A stretch of 64,000 nucleotides of DNA from Petrolisthes cinctipes (lineage: Eukaryota > Arthropoda > Malacostraca > Decapoda > Porcellanidae): positions 496,001-560,000 of the forward strand of contig JAWQEG010000470.1 in the NCBI GenBank assembly GCA_033782935.1, in the 5' to 3' direction. Position 1 is the first letter of the stretch. Each line of letters starts with the position of its first letter. Positions 13,608-25,605 of this stretch are shown piece after piece. The position numbers and the translations under genes are program-made. The notes under the pieces are model-generated. The model had not been told where the DNA came from. It did not search any database and worked only from the letters and a program-made list of their open reading frames with translations.

Positions 13608-16607
13608 GGTCCCAGAAGCGATCTGTACATGCCTACTCCGTGTTAGAGTATTTTCAAAATACAGGCCAAAAACATACTGAAAATCGATCTTTTAGGTGCA
13701 CAAAAGTCGATATGTGCATGCATATTCAGTACCCGTTTATATCTCAAATTCAGGCTCAAAACACCCGAAAATTCGATATTTTGGGGTCCCAGAAGTGATC
13801 TGTACATGCCTACTCCGTGTTAGAGTATTTTCAAAATTCAGGCCCAAAACATGCTGAAAATCGATATTTTTGGTGCCCAAAGTCAATATGTGAATGTATC
13901 TTCTGTACCCGTTTATATCTCAAATTCAGGCTCAAAACACCCGAAAATTCAATATTTTGGGGTCCCAGAAGCAATCTGTACATGCCTACTGAGTGCTAGA
14001 ATATTTTCAAAATATAGGCTAAAAACATGCTAAAAATCGATCTTTTAGGAGCCAAAAAGTCGATATCTCAAATTCAGTCCCAAAACACCCGAAAATTCGA
14101 TATTTAGAGGTCCCAGAAGCGATCTGAACATGCCTACTCCGTGTTGTAGAGTATTTTCAAAATTCATGCTCAATACATACTGAAAATCGATCTTTTAGGT
14201 GCACAAAAGTCGATATGTGCATGCATCTTCAGTACCCGTTTATATCTCAAATTCATGCTCAAAACACCCGAAAATTCAATATTTTGGGGTCCCAGAAGCA
14301 ATCTGTACATGCCTACTCAGTGTTAGAGTATTTTTAAAATTCAGGCCCAAAACATGCTGAAAATCGATATTTTTGGTGCCCAAAGTCAATATGTGCATGT
14401 ATCTTCTGTACCCGTTTATATCTCAAATTCAGGCTCAAAACACCCGAAAATTCAATATTTTGGGGTACCAGAAGCAATCTGTACATGCCTACACAGTGCT
14501 AGAATATTTTCAAAATATAGGCTAAAAACATGCTAAAAATCGACATTTTAGGTGCCAAAAAATCGATATCTCAAATTCAGTCCCAAAACACCCGAAAATT
14601 CGATATTTAGAGGTCCCGGAAGGTATCTGTACATGCCTACTTCGTGTTAGAGTATTTTCAAAATACAGGCCAAAAACATACTGAAAATCGATCTTTTAGG
14701 TGCCCAAAAGTCGATATGTGCATCTTCTGTACCCGTTTATATCTCAAATTCTGGCCCTAAACACCCGAAAATTCGATATTTTGGGGCCCAGAAGCAATCT
14801 GTACATGCCTACTCCGTGTTAGAGTATTTTCAAAATACAGGCCCAAAACATGCTGAAAATCGATATTTTTGGTGCCCAAAGTCAATATGTGCATGTATCT
14901 TCTGTACCCGTTTATATCTCAAATTCAGGCTCAAAACACCCGAAAATTCAATATTTTGGGGTCCCAGAAGCAATCTGTACATGCCTACTCAGTGCTAGAA
15001 TATTTTCAAAATATAGGCTAAAAACATGCTAAAAATCGACATTTTAGGTGCAAAAAAATCGATATCTCAAATTCAGTCCCAAAACACTCGAATATTCGAT
15101 ATTTAGAGGTCCCAGAAGCGATCTGTACATGCCTACTCCGTGTTAGAGTATTTTCAAAATACAGGCCAAAAACATACTGAAAATCGATCTTTTAGGTGCA
15201 CAAAAGTCGATATGTGCATGCATATTCAGTACCCGTTTATATCTCAAATTCAGGCTCAAAACACCCGAAAATTCGATATTTTGGGGTCCCAGAAGTGATC
15301 TGTACATGCCTACTCCGTGTTAGAGTATTTTCAAAATTCAGGCCCAAAACATGCTGAAAATCGATATTTTTGGTGCCCAAAGTCAATATGTGAATGTATC
15401 TTCTGTACCCGTTTATATCTCAAATTCAGGCTCAAAACACCCGAAAATTCAATATTTTGGGGTCCCAGAAGCAATCTGTACATGCCTACTCAGTGCTAGA
15501 ATATTTTCAAAATATAGGCTAAAAACATGCTAAAAATCGATCTTTTAGGAGCCAAAAAGTCGATATCTCAAATTCAGTCCCAAAACACCCGAAAATTCGA
15601 TATTTAGAGGTCCCAGAAGCGATCTGAACATGCCTACTCCGTGTTGTAGAGTATTTTCAAAATTCATGCTCAATACATACTGAAAATCGATCTTTTAGGT
15701 GCACAAAAGTCGATATGTGCATGCATCTTCAGTACCCGTTTATATCTCAAATTCATGCTCAAAACACCCGAAAATTCAATATTTTGGGGTCCCAGAAGCA
15801 ATCTGTACATGCCTACTCAGTGTTAGAGTATTTTTAAAATTCAGGCCCAAAACATGCTGAAAATCGATATTTTTGGTGCCCAAAGTCAATATGTGCATGT
15901 ATCTTCTGTACCCGTTTATATCTCAAATTCAGGCTCAAAACACCCGAAAATTCAATATTTTGGGGTACCAGAAGCAATCTGTACATGCCTACACAGTGCT
16001 AGAATATTTTCAAAATATAGGCTAAAAACATGCTAAAAATCGACATTTTAGGTGCCAAAAAATCGATATCTCAAATTCAGTCCCAAAACACCCGAAAATT
16101 CGATATTTAGAGGTCCCGGAAGGTATCTGTACATGCCTACTTCGTGTTAGAGTATTTTCAAAATACAGGCCAAAAACATACTGAAAATCGATCTTTTAGG
16201 TGCCCAAAAGTAGATATGTGCATCTTCTGTACCCGTTTATATCTCAAATTCTGGCCCTAAACACCCGAAAATTCGATATTTTGGGGCCCAGAAGCAATCT
16301 GTACATGCCTACTACGTGTTAGAGTATTTTCAAAATACAGGCCCAAAACATGCTGAAAATCGATATTTTTGGTGCCCAAAGTCAATATGTGCATGTATCT
16401 TCTGTACCCGTTTATATCTCAAATTCAGGCTCAAAACACCCGAAAATTCAATATTTTGGGGTCCCAGAAGCAATCTGTACATGCCTACTCAGTGCTAGAA
16501 TATTTTCAAAATATAGGCTAAAAACATGATAAAAATAGACATTTTAGGTGCAAAAAAATCGATATCTCAAATTCAGTCCCAAAACACTCGAATATTCGAT
16601 ATTTAGA
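13608..16607 (+). repeat. 1500-bp unit in two tandem copies
   Basis: Copies are 13608-15107 and 15108-16607, with recognisable similarity from about 13385 to about 16750. Each holds three trimers: A-B-C2 (13608, 15108), A'-B-C1 with the insertion gtgttgtagag (14109, 15609) and A-B-C with a 4-bp loss (atatgtgcatcttctg) and ggggcccag lacking a T (14612, 16112). The net change of +2, -4 and -1 explains 1500 in place of 1503. Private marks include gtgcaaaaaaatcg and aacactcgaatattcg, also seen after the second copy near 16548-16600. Confidence 0.9.
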
Positions 16608-18065
16608 GGTCCCAGAAGCGATCTGTACATGCCTACTCCGTGTTAGAGTATTTTCAAAATACAGGCCAAAAACATACTGAAAATCGATCTTTTAGTTGCA
16701 CAAAAGTCGATATGTGCATGCATATTCAGTACCCGTTTATATCTCAAATTCTGGCCCTAAACACCCGAAAATTCAATATTTTGGGGTCCCAGAAGCAATC
16801 TGTACATGCCTACTCAGTGTTAGAGTATTTTCAAAATTCAGGCCCAAAACATGCTGAAAATCGATCTTTTAGGTGCACAAAAGTCGATATGTGCATGCAT
16901 CTTCAGTACCCGTTTATATCTCAAATTCAGGCTCAAAAACCCCGAAAATTCGATATTTTGGGGTCCCAGAAGCGATCTGTACATGCCTACTCCGTGTTAG
17001 AGTATTTTCAAAATTCAGGCCCAAAACATGCTGAAAATCGATATTTTTGGTGCCCAAAGTCAATATGTGCATGTATCTTCTGTACCCGTTTATATCTCAA
17101 ATTCAGGCTCAAAACAACCGAAAATTCAATATTTTGGGGTCCCAGAAGCAATCTGTACATGCCTACTCAGTGCTAGAATATTTTCAAAATATAGGCTAAA
17201 AACATGCTAAAAATCGATCTTTTAGGTGCCAAAAAGTCGATATCTCAAATTCAGTCCCAAAACACCCGAAAATTCGATATTTAGTGGTCCCAGAAGCGAT
17301 CTGTACATGCCTACTCCGTGTTAGAGTATTTTCAAAATTCAGGCCCAAAACATGCTGAAAATCGATATTTATTGTGCCCAAAGTCAATATGTGCATGTAT
17401 CTTCTGTACCCGTTTATATCTCAAATTCAGGCTCAAAACACCCGAAAATTCAATATTTTGGGGTCCCAGAAGCAATCTGTACATGCCTACTCAGTGCTAG
17501 AATATTTTCAAAATATAGGCTAAAAACATGCTAAAAATCGACATTTTAGGTGCCAAAAAATCGATATCTCAAATTCAGTCCCAAAACACCCGAAAATTCG
17601 ATATTTAGAGGTCCCAGAAGGTATCTGTACATGCCTACTCCGTGTTAGAGTATTTTCAAAATGCAGGCCAAAAACATACTGAAAATCGATCTTTTAGGTG
17701 CCCAAAAGTCGATATGTGCATGCATCTTCTGTACCCGTTTATATCTCAAATTCTGGCCCTAAACACCCAAAAATTCGATATTTTGGGGTCCCAGAAGCGA
17801 TCTGTACATGCCTACTCCGTGTTAGAGTATTTTCAAAATTCAGGCCCAAAACATGCTGAAAATCGATATTTTTGGTGCCCAAAGTCAATATGTGCATGTA
17901 TCTTCTGTACCCGTTTATATCTCAAATTCAGGCTCAAAACACCCGAAAATTCAATATTTTGGGGTCCCAGAAGCAATCTGTACATGCCTACTCAGTGCTA
18001 GAATATTTTCAAAATATAGGCTAAAAACATGCTAAAAATCGATCTTTTAGGTGCCAAAAAGTCGA
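16225..18065 (+). repeat. ~1.8-kb block, dispersed copy 1 (partner 7540 bp downstream)
   Basis: The block matches about 23765-25605 at a constant offset of 7540 bp. Shared rare features include ggggcccagaagc, catattcagtaccc, the B/A' hybrid monomer, aaaaaccccgaaaattcg, aaaacaaccg, cgatatttattgtgccc and aaaatgcaggcc. It contains the 678-bp four-monomer unit, a B-C1 dimer and an A-B-C trimer. Flanks diverge on both sides. Since the copies are 7.5 kb apart with different HORs between, this looks like a long-range exchange or a remnant of a larger duplication later edited. Confidence 0.83.
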
Positions 18066-20293
18066 TATCTCAAATTCAGTCCCAAAACACCCGAAAATTC
18101 GATATTTAGGGGTCCCAGAAGCGATCTGTACATGCCTACTCCGTGTTAGAGTATTTTCAAAATACATGCTCAAAACATACTGAAAATCGATCCTTTAGGT
18201 GCACAAAAGTCGATATGTGCATGCATCTTCAGTACCCGTTTATATCTCAAATTCAGGCTCAGAAACACCCGAAAATTCGATATTTTGGGGTCCCAGAAGC
18301 GATCTGTACATGCCTACTCCGTGTTAGAGTATTTTCAAAATTCAGGCCCAAAACATGCTGAAAATCGATGTTTTTGGTGCCCAAAGTCAATATGTGAATG
18401 TATCTTCTGTACCCGTTTATATCTCAAATTCAGGCTCAAAACACCCGAAAATTCAATATTTTGGGGTCCCAGAAGCAATCTGTACATGCCTACTCAGTGC
18501 TAGAATATTTTCAAAATATAGGCTAAAAACATGCTAAAAATCGACATTTTAGGTGCCAAAAAATCGATATCTCAAATTCAGTCCCAAAACACCCGAAAAT
18601 TCGATATTTAGAGGTCCCAGAAGGTATCTGTACATGCCTACTCCGTGTTAGAGTATTTTCAAAATACAGGCCAAAAACATACTGAAAATCGATCTTTTAG
18701 GTGCCCAAAAGTCGATATGTGCATGCATCTTCTGTACCCGTTTATATCTCAAATTCTGGCCCTAAACACCCGAAAATTTGATATTTTGGGGTCCCAGAAG
18801 CGATCTGTACATGCCTACTCCGTGTTAGAGTATTTTCAAAATACATGCTCAAAACATACTGAAAATCGATCCTTTAGGTGCACAAAAGTCGATATGTGCA
18901 AGCATCTTCAGTACCCGTTTATATCTCAAATTCAGGCTTAAAACACCCGAAAATTCAATATTTTGGGGTCCCAGAAGCAATCTGTACATGCCTACTCAGT
19001 GTTAGAGTATTTTCAAAATACAGCCCCAAAACATGCTGAAAATCGATATTTTAGATGCCCAAAGTCAATATGTGCATGTATCTTCTGTACCCGTTTATAT
19101 CTGAAATTCAGGCTCAAAACACCCGATAATTCAATATTTTTGGGTCCCAGAAGCAATCTGTACATGCCTACACAGTGCTAGAATATTTTCAAAATATAGG
19201 CTAAAAACATGCTGAAAATCGATATTTTAGGTGCCAAAAAATCGATATCTCAAATTCAGTCCCAAAACACCCGAAAATTCGATATTTAGAGGTCCCAGAA
19301 GGTATCTGTACATGCCTACTCCGTGTTAGAGTATTTTCAAAAATACAGGCCAAAAACATACTGAAAATCGATCTTTTAGGTGCCCAAAAGTCGATATGTG
19401 CATGCATCTTCTGTACCCGTTTATATCTCAAATTCTGGCCCTAAACACCCGAAAATTCGATATTTTGGGGTCCCAGAAGCAATCTGTACATGCCTACTCC
19501 GTGTTAGAGTATTTTCAAAATTCAGGCCCAAAACATGCTGAAAATCGATATTTTTGGTGCCCAAAGTCAATATGTGCATGCATCTTCTGTACCCGTTTAT
19601 ATCTCAAATTCAGGCTCAAAACACCCGAAAATTCAATATTTTGGGGTCCCAGAAGCAATCTGTACATGCCTACTCAGTGCTAGAATATTTTCAAAATATA
19701 GGCTAAAAACATGATAAAAATCGATCTTTTAGGTGCCAAAAAGTCGATATCTCAAATTCAGTTCCAAAACACCCGAAAATTCGATATTTAGGGGTCCCAG
19801 AAGCGATCTGTACATGCCTACTCCGTGTTAGAGTATTTTCAAAATACATGCTCAAAACATACTGAAAATCGATCTTTTAGGTGCACAAAAGTCGATATGT
19901 GCATGCATCTTCAGTACCCGTTTATATCTCAAATTCAGGCTCAAAACACCCGAAAATTCGATATTTTGGGGTCCCAGAAGTGATCTGTACATGCCTACTC
20001 CGTGTTAGAGTATTTTCAAAATTCAGGCCCAAAACATGCTGAAAATCGATATTTTTGGTGCCCAAAGTCAATATGTGAATGTATCTTCTGTACCCGTTTA
20101 TATCTCAAATTCAGGCTCAAAACACCCGAAAATTCAATATTTTGGGGTCCCAGAAGCAATCTGTACATGCCTACTCAGTGCTAGAATATTTTCAAAATAT
20201 AGGCTAAAAACATGCTAAAAATCGATCTTTTAGGAGCCAAAAAGTCGATATCTCAAAATCAGTCCTAAAACACCCGAAAATTCGATATTTAGG
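16608..20293 (+). repeat. Array segment 5: HOR units with A-to-A' fusion
   Basis: Units: A, B/A' hybrid, B, C 16608-17285 (678 bp); B-C1 17286-17609; A-B-C2 17610-18110; A'-B-C1 18111-18612; a lone A 18613-18789 that runs straight into A' (B and C missing); A'-B'-C1 18790-19290; A-B-C2 19291-19792; A'-B-C2 19793-20293. The three full-length monomers in a row at 16608 give the longest open frame in this part (178 codons), since no C monomer interrupts it. Confidence 0.83.
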
Positions 20294-23200
20294 GGTCCCA
20301 GAAGCGATCTGAACATGCCTACTCCGTGTTAGAGTATTTTCAAAATTCATGCTCAATACATACTGAAAATCGATCTTTTAGGTGCACAAAAATCGATATG
20401 TGCATGCATCTTCAGTACCCGTTTATATCTCAAATTCATGCTCAAAACACCCGAAAATTCAATATTTTGGGGTCCCAGAAGCAATCTGTACATGCCTACT
20501 CAGTGTTAGAGTATTTTCAAAATTCAGGCCCAAAACATGCTGAAAATCGATATTTTTGGTGCCCAAAGTCAATATGTGCATGTATCTTCTGTACCCGTTT
20601 ATATCTCAAATTCAGGCTCAAAACACCCGAAAATTCAATATTTTGGGGTACCAGAAGCAATCTGTACATGCCTACACAGTGCTAGAATATTTTCAAAATA
20701 TAGGCTAAAAACATGCTAAAAATCGACATTTTAGGTGCCAAAAAATCGATATCTCAAATTCAGTCCCAAAACACCCGAAAATTCGATATTTAGAGGTCCC
20801 GGAAGGTATCTGTACATGCCTACTCCGTGTTAGAGTATTTTCAAAATACAGGCCAAAAACATACTGAAAATCGATCTTTTAGGTGCCCAAAAGTCGATAT
20901 GTGCATCTTCTGTACCCGTTTATATCTCAAATTCTGGCCCTAAACACCGGAAAATTCAATATTTTGGGGTCCCAGAAGCGATCTGTACATGCCTACTTCG
21001 TGTTAGAGTATTTTCAAAATTCAGGCCCAAAACATGCTGAAAATCGATATTTTTTGTGCCCAAAGTCAATATGTGCAAGTATCTTCTGTACCCGTTTATA
21101 TCTCAAATTCAGGCTCAAAACACCCGAAAATTCAATATTATGGGGTCCCAGAAGCAATCTGTACATGCCTACTCAGTGCTAGAATATTTTCAAAATATAG
21201 GCTAAAAACATGCTATAAATCGATCTTTTAGGTGCCAAAAAGTCGATATCTCAAATTCAGTCCCAAAACACCCGAAAATTCGATATTTAGGGGTCCCAGA
21301 AGCGATCTGTACATGCCTACTCCGTGTTAGAGTATTTTTAAAATACAGGCCAAAAACATACTGAAAATCGATCTTTTAGGTGCCCAAAAGTCGATATGTG
21401 CATGCATCTTCTGTTCCCGTTTATATCTCAAATTCTGGCCCTAAACACCCGAAAATTCGATATTTTGGGGTCCCAGAAGCGATCTGTACATGCCTACTCC
21501 GAGTTAGAGTATTTTCAAAATTCAGGCCCAAAACATGCTGAAAATCGATATATTTGGTGCCCAAAGTCAATATGTGCATGTATCTTCTGTACCCGTTTAT
21601 ATCTCAAATTCAGGCTCAAAACACCCGAAAATTCAATATTTTGGGGTCCCAGAAGCAATCTGTACATGCTTACTCATTGCTAGAATATTTTCAAAATATA
21701 GGCTAAAAACATGCTAAAAATCGACATTTTAGGTGCCAAAAAATCGATATCTCAAATTCAGTCCCAAAACACCCGAAAATTCGATATTTAGAGGTCCCAG
21801 AAGGTATCTGTACATGCCTACTCCGTGTTAGAGTATTTTCAAAATACAGGCCAAAAACATACTGAAAATCGATCTTTTAGGTGCCCAAAAGTCGATATGT
21901 GCATGCATCTTCTGTACCCGTTTATATCTCAAATTCTGGCCCTAAACACCCGAAAATTCGATATTTTGGGGTCCCAGAAGCGATCTGTACATGCCTACTC
22001 CGTGTTAGAGTATTTTCAAAATTCAGGCCCAAAACATGCTGAAAATCGATATTTTTGGTGCCCAAAGTCAATATGTGCATGTATCTTCTGTACACGTTTA
22101 TATCTCAAATTCTGGCCCTAAACACCCGAAAATTCGATATTTAGGGGTCCCAGACGCGATCTGTACATGCCTACTCCGTGTTAGAGTATTTTCAAAATAC
22201 ATGCTCAAAACATACTGAAAATCGATCCTTTAGGTGCACAAAAGTCGATATGTGCATGCATCTTCAGTATCCGTTTATATCTCAAATTCAGGCTTAAAAC
22301 ACCCGAAAATTCAATATTTTGGGGTCCCAGAAGCAATCTGTACATGCCTACTCAGTGTTAGAGTATTTTCAAAATACAGGCCCAAAACATGCTGAAAATC
22401 GATATTTTAGATGCCCAAAGTCAATATGTGCATGTATCTTCTGTACCCGTTTATATCTGAAATTCAGGCTCAAAACACCCGATAATTCAATATTTTTGGG
22501 TCCCAGAAGCAATCTGTACATGCCTACACAGTGCTAGAATATTTTCAAAATATAGGCTAAAAACATGCTGAAAATTGATATTTTAGGTGCCAAAAAATCG
22601 ATATATCAAATTCAGTCCCAAAACACCCGAAAATTCGATATTTAGAGGTCCCAGAAGGTATCTGTACATGCCTACTCCGTGTTAGAGTATTTTCAAAATA
22701 CAGGCCAAAAACATACTGAAAATCGATCTTTTAGGTGCCCAAAAGTCGATATGTGCATGCATCTTCTGTACCCGTTTATATCTCAAATTCTGTCCCTAAA
22801 CACCCGAAAATTCGATATTTTGGGGTCCCAGAAGCGATCTGTACATGCCTACTCCGTGTTAGAGTATTTTCAAAATTCTGGCCCAAAACATGCTGAAAAT
22901 CGATATTTTTGGTGCCCAAAGTCAATATGTGCATGTATCTTCTGTACCCGTTTATATCTCAAATTCAGGCTCAAAACACCCGAAAATTCAATATTTTGGG
23001 GTCCCAGAAGCAATCTGTACATGCCTACTCAGTGCTAGAATATTTTCAAAATATAGGCTAAAAACATGCTAAAAATCGATCTTTTAGGTGCCAAAAAGTC
23101 GATATCTCAAATTCAGTCCCAAAACCCCCGAAATTTCGATATTTAGGGGTCCCAGAAGCGATCTGTACATGCCTACTCCGTGTTAGAGTATTTTCAAAAT

Positions 23201-24147
23201 ACATGCTTAAAACATACTGAAAATCGATCTTTTAGGTGCACAAAAGTCGATATGTGCATGCATCTTCAGTACCCGTTTATATCTCAAATTCTGGCCCTAA
23301 ACACCCGAAAATTCGATATTTTGGGGCCCAGAAGCAATCTGTACATGCCTACTCAGTGTTAGAGTATTTTCAAAATTCTGGCCCAAAACATGCTGAAAAT
23401 CGATATTTTTGGTGCCCAAAGTCAATATGTGCATGTATCTTCTGTACCCGTTTATATCTCAAATTCAGGCTCAAAACACCCGAAAATTCAATATTTTGGG
23501 GTCCCAGAAGCAATCTGTACATGCCTACTCAGTGCTAGAATATTTTCAAAATATAGGCTAAAAACATGCTAAAAATCGATCTTTTAGGTGCCAAAAAGTC
23601 GATATCTCAAATTCAGTCCCAAAACCCCCGAAATTTCGATATTTAGGGGTCCCAGAAGCGATCTGTACATGCCTACTCCGTGTTAGAGTATTTTCAAAAT
23701 ACATGCTTAAAACATACTGAAAATCGATCTTTTAGGTGCACAAAAGTCGATATGTGCATGCATCTTCAGTACCCGTTTATATCTCAAATTCTGGCCCTAA
23801 ACACCCGAAAATTCGATATTTTGGGGCCCAGAAGCAATCTGTACATGCCTACTCCGTGTTAGAGTATTTTCAAAATACAGGCCCAAAACATGCTGAAAAT
23901 CGATATTTTTGGTGCCCAAAGTCAATATGTGCATGTATCTTCTGTACCCGTTTATATCTCAAATTCAGGCTCAAAACACCCGAAAATTCAATATTTTGGG
24001 GTCCAAGAAGCAATCTGTACATGCCTACTCAGTGCTAGAATATTTTCAAAATATAGGCTAAAAACATGCTAAAAATCGACATTTTAGGTGCAAAAAAATC
24101 GATATCTCAAATTCAGTCCCAAAACACCCGAATATTTGATATTTAGA
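20294..24147 (+). repeat. Array segment 6: regular trimers and a 500-bp duplication
   Basis: Units start at 20294 (A'-B-C1), 20795 (A-B-C2, 4-bp loss), 21292 (A-B-C1), 21793 (A plus hybrid B, 353 bp), 22146 (A'-B'-C1), 22647 (A-B-C2), 23148 (A'-B-C2, 500 bp) and 23648 (A'-B-C, 500 bp). The 20.43-21.29 kb part matches 6.25-7.1 kb at an offset of 14183 (shared ggtaccagaagc, ggtcccggaagg, atattatggggtcc, gctataaatcg). Confidence 0.83.
22872..23840 (+). repeat. ~500-bp tandem duplication
   Basis: Copies lie at about 22872-23371 and 23372-23840. Both hold ttctggcccaaaacatg, the odd C monomer aaaacccccgaaatttcg, an A' with atacatgcttaaaac, and the A' end ggccctaaacacc joined to ggggcccag (one T lost). 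The fixed 500-bp offset and shared private changes mark a recent single-HOR duplication. Confidence 0.85.
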
Positions 24148-25605
24148 GGTCCCAGAAGCGATCTGTACATGCCTACTCCGTGTTAGAGTATTTTCAAAAT
24201 ACAGGCCAAAAACATACTGAAAATCGATCTTTTAGGTGCACAAAAGTCGATATGTGCATGCATATTCAGTACCCGTTTATATCTCAAATTCTGGCCCTAA
24301 ACACCCGAAAATTCAATATTTTGGGGTCCCAGAAGCAATCTGTACATGCCTACTCAGTGTTAGAGTATTTTCAAAATTCAGGCCCAAAACATGCTGAAAA
24401 TCGATCTTTTAGGTGCACAAAAGTCGGTATGTGCATGCATCTTCAGTACCCGTTTATATCTCAAATTCAGGCTCAAAAACCCCGAAAATTCGATATTTTG
24501 GGGTCCCAGAAGCGATCTGTACATGCCTACTCCGTGTTAGAGTATTTTCAAAATTCAGGCCCAAAACATGCTGAAAATCGATATTTTTGGTGCCCAAAGT
24601 CAATATGTGCATGTATCTTCTGTACCCGTTTATATCTCAAATTCAGGCTCAAAACAACCGAAAATTCAATATTTTGGGGTCCCAGAAGCAATCTGTACAT
24701 GCCTACTCAGTGCTAGAATATTTTCAAAATATAGGCTAAAAACATGCTAAAAATCGATCTTTTAGGTGCCATAAAGTCGATATCTCAAATTCAGTCCCAA
24801 AACACCCGAAAATTCGATATTTAGGGGTCCCAGAAGCAATCTGTACATGCCTACTCCGTGTTAGAGTATTTTCAAAATTCAGGCCCAAAACATGCTGAAA
24901 ATCGATATTTATTGTGCCCAAAGTCAATATGTGCATGTATCTTCTGTACCCGTTTATATCTCAAATTCAGGCTCAAAACACCCGAAAATTCAATATTTTG
25001 GGGTCCCAGAAGCAATCTGTACATGCCTACTCAGTGCTAGAATATTTTCAAAATATAGGCTAAAAACATGCTAAAAATCGACATTTTAGGTGCCAAAAAA
25101 TCGATATCTCAAATTCAGTCCCAAAACACCCGAAAATTCGATATTTAGAGGTCCCAGAAGGTATCTGTACATGCCTACTCCGTGTTAGAGTATTTTCAAA
25201 ATGCAGGCCAAAAACATACTGAAAATCGATCTTTTATGTGCCCAAAAGTCGATATGTGCATGCATCTTCTGTACCCGTTTATATCTCAAATTCTGGCCCT
25301 AAACACCCAAAAATTCGATATTTTGGGGTCCCAGAAGCGATCTGTACATGCCTACTCCGTGTTAGATTTTTTTCAAAATTCAGGCCCAAAACATGCTGAA
25401 AATCGATATTTTTGGTGCCCAAAGTCAATATGTGCATGTATCTTCTGTACCCGTTTATATCTCAAATTCAGGCTCAAAACACCCGAAAATTCAATATTTT
25501 GGGGTCCCAGAAGCAATCTGTACATGCCTACTCAGTGCTAGAATATTTTCAAAGTATAGGCTAAAAACATGCTAAAAATCGATCTTTTAGGTGCCAAAAA
25601 ATCGA
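23765..25605 (+). repeat. ~1.8-kb block, dispersed copy 2
   Basis: This is the partner of 16225-18065 at +7540 bp. Small differences have built up since: agtcggtatgtg here against agtcgatatgtg, gttagattttttt here (25364 on) against gttagagtatttt, and gtgccataaag near 24770. These show the copies are not an exact assembly echo. Confidence 0.83.

Noticed and set aside
16640..17176. Longest frame, 178 codons (also 24180-24716 and 53638-54174)
   Set aside because: It is open only because three full-length monomers occur in a row with no C monomer. No known domain, signal or codon pattern was seen, and the same frame is broken in neighbouring units.
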